DNA from: Ophioderma brevispina
Lineage: Eukaryota > Echinodermata > Ophiuroidea > Amphilepidida > Ophiodermatidae
Assembly (NCBI GenBank): GCA_023653785.1
Contig: JAMKCH010002916.1
Coordinates: forward strand, 124,001 to 188,000
Direction: 5' to 3'
DNA: 64,000 nt
The notes beneath the pieces were generated by a model that was not told where the DNA came from, searched no databases, and saw only the letters and a program-made list of their open reading frames with translations. The stretch's first letter is position 1. Every line of letters begins with the position of its first letter. Shown here piece after piece: positions 11,035-23,771 of the stretch. A program made the position numbers and the translations under genes.

Positions 11035-14000
11035 AATACCAAGTAATGGTAATTAATGTAAAATAATAACTATAATCAAATCCAGCTTCAGTTTCACTTC
11101 AAACTCACTAAGCCTTAAACCAAACCATATCTCTACACAGCAACAATCTAGCAATATTTTCCGGCTTTTTCAAATGCTATTAATTCCGTGCCAACGACAA
11201 TGAAAGATTCAGTCTTGAACTAACCTCTTCGGATGCACTAGCTGACAGTTTCAATACACGAAAACCTGAAAAATTGGAAATCAGCCGTGGGCCACTTCAC
11301 TCTGAAAGTGTCCCAGATAGCACTTGACTCATAAACGGCTCATTTTGCACAAACCATCCTCTTTGCCCTCGAGCCGTAACCAGGCGAGAGTGAGAGAGAG
11401 CAAACATTGAGTCTGCGATGGCACTCTCCGCGACCAATTTGTCCTTTTCAATTAAAGCCTGCTTACCTGTCGTTTTGCATGCTATTTGTTTGGAATTGTG
11501 ATTCAACACAACCAAAAAAAGCTAAGATGGCAGACTTAATCGCAATCTGTACACTGTGTCCCTGAGAACAGACGACCCGTCCCCGACAGCAAAACATTTT
11601 TCTCTGGCATTTTATTGCCTGTGCAACACACTTGTAATGGAATTGCTCAGGCGTGATTTGAGCTACTCAAAAACGATTTCTCTTTCTGTATGAGAATTGT
11701 CCATCATTGATTTATTGGTGAGCTTTCACCGAGATGCTTCTTGTTGCAAACTCGGATACATGCACTAAACAGTTCGATCGTTGTCTAACATAGAGGTTCC
11801 ATTTTCTAAGACAACATGCAACTGTTTACATTATCAATATAAGCTGTTGATGTTGGCCTGAAATCATGTGTGCTTGGCCATCCTGCTGTTGCCTAAAAAA
11901 TCTTGAGTGGGCTTGGCTTTCTCTCTCTCGGCCATTAGGCCATTTTGATTTTTATTTACACATTACTGATTAGCTATTCAGCCGTATGTTAACCCCAGGC
12001 AACTATATAGTCTCTCCAGTGTTCAATATTTTCTTTTTGTAGTCTATCCAGATTTAAATATTTTCTTTTTTTTTTGCTAAAAAAAGGACGAATTAAGCAA
12101 TTTTATGACCAAATTTAGAATCAGCATGAAAATGCATTCAATTGAGTACAAACAAGCCTAGTCTTAAGACAGTGACTTTTAAGATGGCTTCCCAAATGAC
12201 CTAGAGTCATTTGCGAAGCCATCTCCAAAACCACTGACATGTCTTACAAGCTCTTACAGTCTACACAAAATCTACCTGGGTTGAAAGGGTTAGCAATTTG
12301 CTCTGCTGAAAGTGTGTTATTTGTTTCAACTAGATATCAGTTTCACCTGTGTGACCTTTGACCTCAGCATTTTCAGGTCAAGTTAACAGCACTGGTTGCC
12401 AAATTTGGTTTCTAAGGCATTTCTAAGGGGGGACACTGACCAAAAATGGGATACATGTTCGCTCTCTTCACATTCTTTTACAATCCCCTGTTCAAGTAAT
12501 ACTCAACAAATTTTAGATCTATTTTAAAATATTTTTGAAATTTTGCCAGTTCTTCAACATCACCACCTCAAATTTGGGTTAACTTTTAAAAAAAAAAAAA
12601 AAAAAGAGAACCCTCAAGCACCCTCTTTTCACAAAAGAAAAACGTAAACTTGTAATTTGCCAAAATTCAGTTCTTAAGTCCTAAAATTGGGTTAACAAAG
12701 AAAATTAGTTTCCGAAGACCTCATTTGGCCTAAAATTAAGTTCAAGCCCCAAGTGTGTGCTGCACACCCCCCACCCAACCAAAGTTCAGCCCCACCCCCC
12801 ACATTCCAGATAAAGACACTTAGAATGATTTCCGGACTGTATTAGGTCTTTGGAAATATCTCTCCACATCCTGCAAGCAGTTCATTTGGTTTCAAAATGA
12901 AGGGTTGACCAAATTAAGCACAAATTTAATTTCCCCACAATAACAGGCCATTCTTAACCATTGTGAAATTTTGCATCAAATTAAGTTGTTTCATTGCATA
13001 CACATTTCTGACTTGGTTTTACACATTCCTCTTTTGTTTGGTAATAATTGCTATCATATATTGTTAATCACAACAACCACTGGACAATTAGAGTTATGCA
13101 TCAGCGCTGCAATCGTTAAGTCTTATCTAAAGGAAACAGACAGAACAGATGTTATATCTAAAAAAAATTGTACAATTTTTGTCACATTCAGAAATCAATT
13201 AACTTTGTCCTCTACATATTACCTCTCGATTTTTAGTTGTCGTGTAACATTGCGTGTAATTTTGTTATCACCAAACTATTTTCCATCCACTACTATGTGC
13301 TGTGTATGTTTTTGATTAGGGGAATTGATTGCTACCAATTTGTGGTTAATTAAATAAAATTAGCCATAAGCAAAATTCTTAAGTGATTGGTATCTTCTTT
13401 AGAGGGTGTTTTAACCAATCCCACAATTCAATCAATGGTCTATTACTGTGGCTGTCAACCCATGTCAGTAACAAATAAGTGTTCCCGAATTGTAAAGCCA
13501 CAAACTATCATGATCATAGAAAAATTCTTTACAGTACTATAGTGGCTCTCTGGAGATAAAATGAGTGCAAAAGTCAGGGTTTTTGTGTTCAGAATGGATC
13601 TTTGTGGTATCACATGACCTTATTGAGGTGAAATTTCCCAAAACTGGTGCATTGTGGGATGGAACTCAAAACACCCTTGGTTATCTGCATACCCCTTGAA
13701 TACATGCCTTTGACAGTGCATTCTGCAAAATTTACAATACCAGGAAGTTACGTGTAAGTTTTTTACTGACACAAAGAAGCATGAAATTTTAGTTCTCAAA
13801 TTCCACTGCATTGTTTGGTAAACAGGTGAATTATTAATAGCATTGTATTTTTTTCTTGCATTCTCCAATAATTTTACACAAAAGTGTCAGTAGACTGAAA
13901 TTTTGATTTTGTTTTAGTTCCAACTTTATTAAATTTTTACTCATTATCTGTAGTGACTAACTAAATACAAGGTAAGAAATCTATCTATGCATGGAGACCT

Positions 14001-14746
14001 ACGGAATTTCAGATATTTGACCATAATAAAAAAAAAACCTACGGAAATATTTTGTGAATTTTGAGTGATGTTATTTTCAGCATATTAGAGATACCAACAT
14101 TTTTTGGAGGGATAAAACCTTTAATCATCCCACATAAAGTTTAGTGTCACGCGCAAGCATTTGGTCGGATCAATTATAGTTAAATTTAGCTCTCAGCCAT
14201 TGAAAATATGAAATGGCCTAAATCAAAACAAAGATTATGTAGTCACATGCAGTCTAATAGGGAGGTCCATTCCTAGCCAAATCTTCCCTTTTGGGATTAA
14301 AGTGTTCTGTGCCCATCTTTTCTTCTGGATGTAACATCATACCTGTGGTTTGTAATTTGATGAATTCCTTGTCAACTACATCACAAGATTGTGCTAACTA
14401 GCCGTGATATGCCGCACTCAAAAGACACAGATGCTCCATATTACTACTTAACACACTGGATCCCCACACCCAATCCCTCGGGATAGGCAGCACCACTAAA
14501 AAATTCCCTCGCAAATCTTGGCAAGTCAAGACCATGGCTACACTTGTCAAAGATTGCAGGCTGACATTGTCCTATCAGATTGCCGTCCTTCTTATCATAG
14601 CTCCGTGTTTGTTCAACTGAAAGTGTCGAAAATAGCACTACAGGTAAGCTAGGTCAGCGGGTATGGATGTCAACAGGCCTACAATTTTCCATGTGTCATG
14701 TGTTTTTAGTGAGTGATACATTTCTGGGAATTTTTGTAAGCAGAGT
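11035..14746. other. long stretch without gene or clear repeat
   Basis: Apart from the hairpin at 12183 and a poly-A run at 12590-12605 I see no gene, LINE or inverted-repeat element in 3.7 kb. 11100-11900 and 14450-14640 are slightly more GC-rich, and the frames there match nothing I know. Confidence 0.5.
12183..12223. repeat. short near-perfect hairpin
   Basis: GATGGCTTCCCAAATGAC and GTCATTTGCGAAGCCATC pair over 18 positions with one mismatch, around the 5-base loop CTAGA. It is isolated in otherwise unremarkable DNA. Stem length suits a small foldback; the loop is too short for a typical microRNA precursor. Confidence 0.7.
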
Positions 14747-14983
14747 CAGTGGCAGCACCAGCTTTATTTTTTTTTGGGGGGGGGGGGTGGGGTGGGAAAC
14801 GGTGATGTCGCAAAAGTGAATTTTTGGGGGGGGGGCAAAACTTCCAATTTATGGTCAAATTCTGATATTTTTGCCCAAATTATGTGATTTTTCTTCTGAC
14901 CGGTGGGGGGGGGGGGAAATATGGGCAAGAAAAAAATTTAGGGGGCCAATTCCCCCCTGCCCCCTCCCACCGCCCCGCCACTG
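14747..14983. mobile_element. hAT-like MITE with poly-G tracts
   Basis: Starts CAGTGGCAGCACCAGC and ends CACCGCCCCGCCACTG. The interior has several GGGGGGG runs and C-rich right sequence. Flanks end AGAGT on both sides but not as a clean 8-bp duplication. Same terminal style as 31363-31660 and 56317-56534. Confidence 0.6.
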
Positions 14984-15086
14984 ACCGAGAGTATGAAAGT
15001 CCTGCATGGATCAGGTTACTTATAGCAGTCTATTTTATGACACACACTAGTTATCAATGTTGAGATTTGAACATTTGTATTTACTT

Positions 15087-15345
15087 TTAAAGGTAGTGAA
15101 CACAATCGTGTCCAATTTTCATTTGATTTTTTCCCCTCACAGGAATCAAATCACCACAAGCACTGATTTTTAAACAATTCTGAGTTAAATAGTCCAGCCG
15201 TTTGGATGTTATATCTAGTGGTGGCAACAACATGTGAGGACTTTTAACATTAATTATAAACATTTCCCAGGCCCTAAAATTTCACTAGGGTAATGAGAAG
15301 AGAATGAACTTTAATTTTTTTCAATATCAAAATCTCCAATTTGAT
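15087..15345 (+). mobile_element. truncated TTAA-type MITE family 4
   Basis: Starts TTAAAGGTAGTGAAC and carries GGCCCTAAAATTTCACTAGG, which aligns with TTAGCCCTAAGATTTCACAG in the complete copy at 18399-18752. The right part is lost against the G-rich duplication that follows. Confidence 0.5.
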
Positions 15346-15361
15346 GGGGTAAAGTGTGTTT

Positions 15362-15744
15362 GGGGGGGGAAAGCCACCCAACCTCCTGAGAGTTTTAAAA
15401 AATCAGGAAAAACAGGGGGGGGGTTAAGCAATAAATTGCATAAAAATTAGGTTTTTTAAACCTATATGAGTTAATCTTGTAATGTTTCGCCCCTCCCATG
15501 AGGTTTCCCCTCCTATGATTTTACCCTGGCACTGCCCCCCCTGGTGTGTGGGGGGGGGGGAAGCCACCCACCCTCCTTGAGAGTTTTAAAAAATCAGGAA
15601 AAACAGGGGGGGTTAAGCAATAAATTGCATAAAAATTAGGTTTTTTAAACCTATATGAGTTAATCTTGTAATGTTTCGCCCCTCCCATGATGTTTCCCCT
15701 CCTATGATTTTACCCTGGCACTGCCCCTGGTGTGGGGGGGGGGG
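15362..15744 (+). repeat. tandem duplication, 190-bp period, two copies
   Basis: Two nearly identical copies start AAGCCACCCA at 15371 and 15561. Each has GAGTTTTAAAAAATCAGGAA, a poly-G run, ATTGCATAAAAATTAGG, CCTATATGAGTTAATCTTG and GTTTCGCCCCTCCCATGA, and ends in another poly-G run. The few differences are mainly in G-run length and scattered single bases. Confidence 0.9.
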
Positions 15745-16046
15745 AGCAAGATTGTCAATCATGTCACCCATCTTTAATAAATCTATTGGAATTATTTAGC
15801 TTGATGACTATACTTCTTGAAAAAATACTTTTTGTATCATCTGCTACTGCAGGAAAGGCATGTTGCTTCCCACTGTGGATATGGGGTGTGAGCGTGGATT
15901 TCTCACATACGCATTGACTGATTAACTTCATACGTGGTTAGAAGAACCACTGGCCCAAAGACTCAACGGGGTGCATGCAGGTTGACTTCTAAGGAACTCT
16001 ATTGTGGCTGAAAGATACAAACTATTGTTATTGCCTTCAGGTTTAA

Positions 16047-16383
16047 TTAAAGGTGCTTGTTCCGATTTATGTCTATTGTGTTCTCTACTTGATATGAGAG
16101 CCTGCACTTGCACATACACTCCAAGTACCGTGGGAAACAAACTTGTGGTTTTGATAGTAGAAGCAAATGCACATTGCAAAGACCTATTCAATACTCTGCT
16201 GATAGTGATGGTTAACCATTAATTCATTGGTTTTTTTGTTTATATCTTGGGAATGAAATGGATTTGAGGGCTCAAATTTCAGAACGACAATGAGAAAAAT
16301 ATGGCCTTTCATCTGATCAAAATCGATACTACTTCCGGGTAATTCAGGGGGGTCCTAAAGATGATCAGAACACACACCTTTAA
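16047..16383 (-). mobile_element. TTAA-flanked MITE family 1, copy 2 (inverted)
   Basis: Reverse orientation relative to the copy at 816. TTAA AGGTGCTTGTTCCGAT is at the left end and GATCAGAACACACACCT TTAA at the right. The interior matches the other copies, including the complement of the ACCCGGAAGTAGTATC motif near 16326-16341. Confidence 0.78.
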
Positions 16384-16682
16384 CTTCCTGGTCAAATACC
16401 ATTGAAAGATCTTGGTAACTTGCACGTATAGTTTGAAAATCTTGGGTAACATTGGGCACATGTCATATTCATGTTTAACACCAAATTTGGATAACACTAA
16501 GTAATATGGTGACCCGCAAAATTTACATTAACAAGATTGCACTGTATAGCATGTAGCCTACTTCTTGCTCTGGGTTTTCCCCAGAACAGTTCTCTATCTC
16601 TCTCCAGTTAAGGTTTATGTTAAGTGTTACATTTGGCAGATAAAAGAAAAATTGATGGATTGGGTGTTGTCAAACTTTCTCC

Positions 16683-16890
16683 CAGAGCATGGTGTATTGT
16701 GATGTAAAGTGTGAAGTGTGGAGTCCCAGGACAGGTGGGAGGTGGGGTGGGAATATGTTTTACAAAAGGTGATGGGTGCCCTTATCAAAAGGTCTCCCAT
16801 TACTCTTGTTCAGGGAGGCCGATGTGTTTAAAACCAGACCCACTTTTAACAACACGTAACCATATTAAGATAATCAGTACTGAATTCATT
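16683..16890 (+). repeat. dispersed direct repeat, copy 1
   Basis: Shares CAGAGCAT, GGTGGGGTGGGAATATGTTT, TGCCCTTATCAAAAGGTCTC and CAGACCCACTTTTAACA with 17775-17975, in the same order. The copies are about 1.1 kb apart. Confidence 0.7.
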
Positions 16891-16904
16891 GTTAATTGCT
16901 GAGT

Positions 16905-16975
16905 GAAGGAGAGGAAGAGAGAGGCACAGAGAGAGAGAAAGGGACAGGTAGGTGGAGGGGGAGAGGTGATATGAT
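16905..16975 (+). repeat. purine-rich GA tract
   Basis: GAGAGGAAGAGAGAGGCACA then GAGAGAGAGAAAGGGACAGG; almost only A and G on the + strand. Confidence 0.8.
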
Positions 16976-17037
16976 ATATTTAGTCGGTTTGCTAATTAGC
17001 AATAATGGAGGGTTTTATTAGTCCACTGATCCATGCA

Positions 17038-17100
17038 TTAAAGGCACTATCAGTGATTGCTTATATCGGAAAATCTAAAAAAAATCAAATATCAGAATTT
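17038..17100 (+). mobile_element. left-end fragment of TTAA MITE family 5
   Basis: TTAAAGGCACTATCAGTGAT and about 45 further bases match the left end of the complete copies at 27875 and 42363. The rest is replaced at once by the CTCCGGAGT-type repeat. Confidence 0.65.
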
Positions 17101-17435
17101 TTTCCACACGGAGGCTGAAACTCTGAGGCTGAAACTCCAGAGTTTCAAGCTCTGGAGTGTCGATCAGGGTTTTGACCGTGTGGAGTATTATCAAGGGTCT
17201 AGCGGGGTTTTATCACCCTAAAAATCTTGGGGGTGAAGCTCAAACTCCGATAACACTCCGGAGTGTTTTGGAGTGTAGTGCCGTGTGGACAGCTTCGGGG
17301 GACAGTGAGCGGAGGGGGACCTCACAAAAAAAGGGGGGTTTTTAATCTTGTTGACAAAAATTCCAGTATGTTTGAATATCACGCAAGAAAGGCTCAATGA
17401 TGGCTTCCGGTATGATAATTTGAATTTTAGAACCA
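17098..17435 (+). mobile_element. CTCTGGAGT-type inverted-repeat element, copy 1 (truncated)
   Basis: Carries TCCACACGGAGGCTGAAACT, CTCTGGAGTGTCGATCAGGG, GGGTCTAGCGGGGTTTTATC and CCGTGTGGACAGCTTCGGGG in the same order as 41499-41890. Small hairpins such as ACTCCGGAGT abound. The ends are less complete than in copy 2. Confidence 0.75.
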
Positions 17436-17774
17436 TATAATCAGTAACAAAATTGTTTTATGAAATTTGCAGAATTTGGGTCGGTATTCATTTATACAGG
17501 AAAATATATTTGCTACTTGTTAATTTTTTGGCAGTCAGTCAGGCCCGTACTTAGGGTTTTTTTTTTTGCTGCCTTATAAGACGATTAAACTGTACTCAGC
17601 TTATTCATTCTCAGTTTTTACTGTAGCATGGCTGAGCAATGCCAAAATCTCAATAATATGCCTGTAAGGCTCAAGATTTTATTCACTTCTTAAGAACCGC
17701 CATCCCCTGTGTCAATGCTAGATTGAGTGTTACTCTGTAGCAACCAAGATGGATAAGGTGTTTGGGCATTTTCT

Positions 17775-17975
17775 TCAGAGCATCATTTATTTGTGGTGCT
17801 AAGTGCGATGTGTGAAATCCCAAGACACGCCAAAGGTGGGGTGGGAATATGTTTTACAAAACGTGATGCATGCCCTTATCAAAAGGTCTCCCTTCATTTG
17901 TGTTCACAAGGTGCTAATACAGACCCACTTTTAACACATGATACCAATTGAGATATCAGCACAGAATGCATTTTT
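17775..17975 (+). repeat. dispersed direct repeat, copy 2
   Basis: Second copy of the repeat at 16683-16890, with the same block order and small internal differences. The identity of the element is unknown. Confidence 0.7.
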
Positions 17976-18164
17976 AATAACACTCAAACACAGTCAGATA
18001 TTCAGATATGGATAAAGGTATAGTTACACTGCACAAAGCTTGCTCTCACCCTAACAACAATTGCTCATCAGGGGAATTAAATGTAGTTGGTCTGATGTTT
18101 TCTACTGTTATGGAGGCATATCACCAAAAACTTCCAAAGCAAATTCCAAGCCAACTTGCTCTAG

Positions 18165-18785
18165 TACCGTATTCGTCCTTATTAGTGCCCACGCCCCAAT
18201 AAGCGCCCACCCCAACTTTTCGACTATCCTATTAGTCGCCCACCCCGAATCATGCCATTTCTGTGTTTAATCAACCATTTCATATATATTGATGGCCTAC
18301 CTTTATAGTACTTGTTTGACTCTTGTAGACTATCTGAAGTGGGCAAGCTACAGTCGGGTCTTCTGGTAATGTCCAACGTAAGCGCCCACCCAAAATACTT
18401 AAAGGGGGATGGCCCGATTTAAGTATATAAAGTTTTCATCTTGATAGAATGGTCTTTACCCCAAAACCCTATCTGTAAAGTTTCGCGCCGATATTTCAAC
18501 CCATTTTGATGTGAGAGCTAAAAACGAGATTTTGTAATCCCCATAGAGTACTGTGTAAAATTAATATTGGTCGACCAAAATGGATCACATTTTCGCTCAT
18601 AACATCCAAACCAAACATCCTTTAGCCCTAAGATTTCACAGGGTAAATGAGAAAAATAGTGGCTTTCTTCTGATACCAAAATGTTGACCACTTCCGGTAA
18701 AATCTGGGGTCCCTGGGGACAAGGCTATTAGCGATCGGGCCATGGACCTTTAAGTGCCCTGCCACTAATAAGGACGAATACGGTA
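18165..18785. mobile_element. inverted-repeat element carrying a nested TTAA MITE
   Basis: A perfect 23-bp terminal inverted repeat starts TACCGTATTCGTCCTTATTA (18165-18187) and is matched by TAATAAGGACGAATACGGTA at 18766-18785. Repeated GCGCCCACCC/AGTCGCCCACCCC motifs lie inside the left part. A second element at 18399-18752 is inserted in it. Confidence 0.82.
18399..18752. mobile_element. TTAA-flanked MITE family 4, complete copy, nested
   Basis: Bounded by TTAA (18399-18402 and 18749-18752). Ends AGGGGGATGGCCCGAT and ATCGGGCCATGGACCT are inverted repeats. The interior matches 15087-15345. It lies wholly within the element at 18165-18785, so it is the younger insertion. Confidence 0.8.
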
Positions 18786-20083
18786 GTTTGGAAGGCAACT
18801 TAGAACATAATTTCATTAATCCACTCTATGAACTGAACTGATGAAAGCTTAAAACATGGCACAGTGATAGAATATGATGAAGTCATGTATTGTATACTTT
18901 TTGAACAGGTTATGAATATTAATTAGCTCATTTGCATATTCTCAATAAAATGTGATTAAACCACAGTTGTGGAGGCATTATGTTAACTATAATTTGAAGG
19001 TTACTTTTGTTTGTTTAGAATGATGAACTTTGTTGGCTTTTCAAGATATAGCAATATTATAAAATTTAAAGTTAAAGTACCTGTATCATAAGATGAACAT
19101 AATGCTTTCTTTTCCGGTTGCTGTCATTAATAAACCTACAGATTTTAATTTTTCTAATTCTAATAATAAATATTAATTAAGGTTAATCTCAGTTCTGTTT
19201 GTTAATGCAATTGCATCATGACCCCTAGTCTATGCGTAGAAAGATTTAGACTAAAAATTGGGCGGCAATCGCAGAAGTAATCATTTCAGGAAGTATAATG
19301 TTTACGACTTCGTAGGGCACTTGTACGAACACTTATGCACTTGATTACCAAATTATGGCTGCTTTCTGGGCTATCAACAAAACAAAAAAGCCATCAATTT
19401 CCCCTCAAAATTGACACTTTTAAGTATCTGAGCAAAAACATAAATTGATTTTTATTACATTTTTCCTCTGTGAAACCTAACCTCAGCCATTATTATGCAT
19501 TATGCACATCCTGTATAGCCTAAAATCCAAAGTTTACCAAACCAATCAAAGGTGTATATCCTTGAACTTGAAAAAAAACGTGGTGCCTATAATTTCACTG
19601 GTATTCCTGGGGGAGGTTATTATGATCTGTGTATGATGAGCTGGGACAAGTGTTGGAAACTGACAAAGTTGGCACCAGGGCTATTTATTAATAGCCCCAA
19701 TGCATTGGGCATGTCAGTGACGACAGAGCGGTTACTTTACTACTTTGTGTGAAAATGAGGGGTCCAGGGAAACACTGTGTTTGTGTAACCTTGTTGTTAT
19801 TTAGATTATTAGTTGGGGGAACTTAGTAAGGATTGGAATGAGAGGAACATGAAGAATTGAAAATGAATGTAAGGTGTGATTATTGCGGATGTGGCGGGGA
19901 GGTTGGGGAGATGGAAAGTCAAGGAATAGAAAATAGTTGAAAATGTGACCCATAGACATACAGCTAAGACTGTTTCAAAGCTAAATAGCAGTAAAAGCAT
20001 TATTGTAGGCCTAACCTATAATGATGTAATGAGCCAAACAGTGATATTTCAGAAGAGTGGTACAGTCTGTCTGATTGGTTTAT
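18786..20083. other. no gene seen
   Basis: AT-rich non-coding DNA between two transposons. Confidence 0.6.
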
Positions 20084-20433
20084 TAGGCCAAGTAAAAAAA
20101 TATACTAGCTTCTCGTCCTCGCGCGCATGCGTTTTGGCTGCCGCATCAAAAAAAGGTTTTTTTTTCTTTTTATTAATTTGTTTTTTTCTCGAAAATTCAT
20201 CGAAAATCGGATTAAATTTCACATTTTAGTTCGCTAAATTTGTTCTCTTATGCAAAAACATACCTGTGATGTCTGAAGAAAAGTAAGTCAAATTTTGGGA
20301 AGCTTTGTTGCCTTTTGGAAAGGACCATCCGCCATCTTGGATCGGCAATTAAAAAAAAAAAAAAAAAACTGCCCTCCTCCTCCTTTTTCAAAAAGTTAGG
20401 ACGAGAAACAAGTTTTTTTTTTACTTGGCCTTA
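20084..20433. mobile_element. inverted-repeat element with GGCCAAGTAAAAAA ends
   Basis: Left TAGGCCAAGTAAAAAAATAT then CTTCTCGTCC; right GGACGAGAAACAAG then TTTACTTGGCCTTA. The interior contains GCGCGCATGCG and a poly-A run at 20350. The frame over 19945-20229 crosses its border and is not a gene. Confidence 0.75.
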
Positions 20434-22389
20434 TAGGACACAACATAAGATAGCCCTCTGAGTAATCAATCTATTAGGCCTATATGTAAACCATTTACCA
20501 CCGTTCTTACAGTATCGTCCATTACTGATCTTTACATTACCTTCTAAGTAACCAATCAAAATAGTGCTTAGATCCCAATAGGCAGGTAGTGCCCAGGATA
20601 TTAGTTTATGGTTGCATGTACTTCTGCCAGTGTTGAAGTGGCACATTATCTATTCCTTAAAAAAATAGATCCATTCATAATGAAATACCCCAATTTCATG
20701 CCAATTTTGAGTCAAAATTCAGCCAAAAAGCTCCAAAATTGAGACAATTTGTCCATTACATCAATCAATTTTGGTGCTTCACATCAAATACTTGAATATA
20801 AGCCAAATGCTTTCAGAAGTTATGCCTTCAAAATCAAGCTCTTCATTTTTAAAATTTGTTTTTTGGTTTAAATTTGATGAAAAATCCACCTTTTCAAACT
20901 AAGGTTGTATAATTTACACACTTCTGATTTGAAACTTTCCATAAATCATATTGTCTGAAATAAGAGGAAAGAAAGTATCCGGTCTACCAAAAATGGGCAG
21001 AAGGCATGCTGTGGTATATCATTGTGCTGATTCTGCTAACTATATCAGTATATATTGGCGTCCACAGCAAAAGTTGGGTTGGGAAGAACCTCTTTGATGA
21101 ATACAAGCCCCTTGTCCAGATTAATCCTCTGGGATAAAGTTACCCCCATTTTTGCAAATTTGGACTGAAGATGATATATGCATTTGGATGAAGACCATGT
21201 GCATTTTGTATTTATTATTCAAGCTAATCCTAATAACCTTGAACCCAGGTATCTTCAGCAAGTGGGTTATGAAAACAAAAATCAAAACACAGCATTATTT
21301 CCTTTTTGTGAGAAGTAGAAGAAGAAAAATATTACTTGTGTGTGGACATGAAAGTCATCAAGCTCCAACACCTTTATAATGTGTACCAGGGGAGTTAAAT
21401 AGCTTGGAATACTCCATCATCATTACCTCGCACCGATATCTGTGATGGAGTATTGAGAGTCGATTTGGACATAACCTCATGGCTGAATAAATGGATAAAT
21501 GGCAATGGGGCATAACTAGTATTCCATTCATGGCTGACTTTTTTAGTTAAATGGATCAGGGAGAAAAATGAATCCCTTATTGTTGAAAGGTGTACTGTAA
21601 ACACAAGGTTTACCGATCATATGTTTTGGAAGTGTTTATTGTGTTTAGGTTGAGGCACAGGAATTACGGTCATATGTTCATATAGGCGCAATATACCTCC
21701 ATTTTGTCTGCTGACGTAATTTTGGCATTTTGTTACTAAATCGGTATAATCACTTTGGCTTTGCAAGGCTGCAGTGATCAATAAGTCATGCGCTCTTTTT
21801 TTTTATATGGAATTTGTTTTTTTAAAAATATTGATTGCATTTAACACTAAACCATCCAGTCTGTCTGAGTTAAAAAGCTATCTTCAGAAAAGGATAAATA
21901 CCAGTGGAAACTTTCATCTTATTTCTAGTAGGACGGCAGTATTTCTATTGAGCTAATTTTAAATCCCTTTTGGTAGGCCTATAAACCGGAAATATGTTTA
22001 AGTCTAGATAAGATCCCAATATATTTAGATGGAGTATTAACAATATAAGTCGTGTGATAATTCCTTAAATTATCCTTAATTCCTTAAAAGATCATCAATG
22101 TAAACACTGAGAAATTTAGAATAAGAAACACATTTGATTTCAGAACCATTAATATTAAGGAAAATTTTATCATAACAGTGATTACTATTATCTATTTGTG
22201 GCAGTATGTGGGTATAAATGTGTTATAGGAGTACTCTTTACACCGAAAATGCCTAGTTCCTGGTGTGATGCGTGATGCAATTTTGCCCGAGCAAAAAATG
22301 TACATGTAGCCTGGCATGAAATTGCTGGCTGGACCAGAATTTCAAATCTGTTTTGAGCCATTCATCTTTCTCTTTTTTTTATTTCTCTT
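20434..22389. other. no gene seen
   Basis: Two kilobases of AT-rich sequence. Short open frames lack homology that I recognise and lack splice context. Confidence 0.55.
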
Positions 22390-22597
22390 AAGGTTTGTTC
22401 ATACTAGATACAAGTGCGTTTGCGGTGGTAAGTTGCAGTGCTCGAATACGGTCTCTGGTCAGTATACTGCATGCGGTACTGCAAAACCGAGTTTACATTA
22501 TTTTAAACTGCCAGCGCAGCAGGGTCACGGGGTTGCGCAGCAAGGATCGATATATCGGACTGCACGGCGCCAGTGCAGCGTAGTATGAACGAACCTT
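22390..22597. mobile_element. short inverted-repeat element
   Basis: 17-bp ends AAGGTTTGTTCATACTA and TAGTATGAACGAACCTT, one mismatch. The interior is relatively CpG-rich (GCGTTTGCGG, GGCGCCAGTGCAGCG). Confidence 0.72.
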
Positions 22598-23118
22598 TAC
22601 TTGTTCCTTCATTCACTCCTGGGACATAGGCTCAAGATGGGAAGGGAGTTAGGTTTACCAAATCACCACACAAAATAAAAAAGAGATTACATACAAAGGA
22701 TTGTTAGAATTTCCCAAGGAGATCATGATGAAATGAGAAATTCCTCTTTGTTAACTTAAAGAAAAGCAGAAGTGATCACAAATTTTTTTGTTTCTGTACG
22801 TAGAAACAAATCAAGGTAATGATACCGAAATCCAAATGATCATTACATGGAGTGCAGAGTCAAAGAGGCTTAAAGGTGAGAGCTGAACACACCCTCAGGG
22901 GAGAATTTAGTCTCAGGATTGGAATATTATCAAGATTATGGTGTCAATGACAAAATGTTAGGGCTTCATAAACATTGCACATGAATAGCTAAATATGGAA
23001 TGTGCTCTGAGGTTATTCTATTAATGTGGTTATTGGTAAATTGGTTGACAGAAGGATACAGCTAAGGTCTGTGAAAAAGGAACACACCATTTTCCTTCCT
23101 AGATTACCTTTGAAGACA

Positions 23119-23771
23119 CACACTGTTAAGTAGCCATGGAGTACCCACCCGCATGGGTACCACATCGCCGGCCGCAAAAGTGGGGGTAACCATCCACCTA
23201 GGTACACACGCAGTAGCTTAACCACTAGTCACCCATGCGGGAGTACCTGCGTGGGTACTCCCATGCAAATGAGCTTTGAGCTTTGTGTGATTATTTTAGT
23301 AATTTTATCCATTATTTAACATTTTGGTCACATATTTTATACGTTTTGACACAAAATGTCATATATAAGGGTTTTTGATGATGCTTAACTCAAATATAGA
23401 TGTTGCTAAGCGTGAAAATGGTCAGAAAGTCGTAAATAACAATGGAATGTTTGGCGCCCTCTATGGTCCAAAGTATTGCCTACTAGGTAGCCGGTAGGGG
23501 AGTACCTGTGAAGGTACTCCCGTGGAGTAGCTGCAGTGGTACTCCACTACTGGTGGCTTACATGGGTACCAGTCAGTCACCTAGCAGGCAACTGCAGAGT
23601 ACACTAATGGATGGGGTACTGCTAAGAAAACATAGCTTCTATCCATCCAGTGACATGTGTACTTCGCAAGTACTTAGTTTTAGGTACTGCATCCATAGTG
23701 CGTCAAGGGGGTACCCTCGGAGTAGAGCTAAGAGTACACATGGAGTAGCCTAAGCTCTGGGTTACACTGTT
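23119..23771. mobile_element. GGTACTCC-rich repeat, long copy
   Basis: Runs from CACACTGTTAAGTAGCC to GGTTACACTGTTAG. Motifs GGTACTCC, GAGTACC and GTACTCCAC recur in both orientations. The right 270 bp is homologous to 48450-48735 (CACTACTGGT, CACCTAGCAGGCAACTGCAG, GTACTTAGTT, GGAGTAGA.CTAAGAGTA). Confidence 0.65.
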
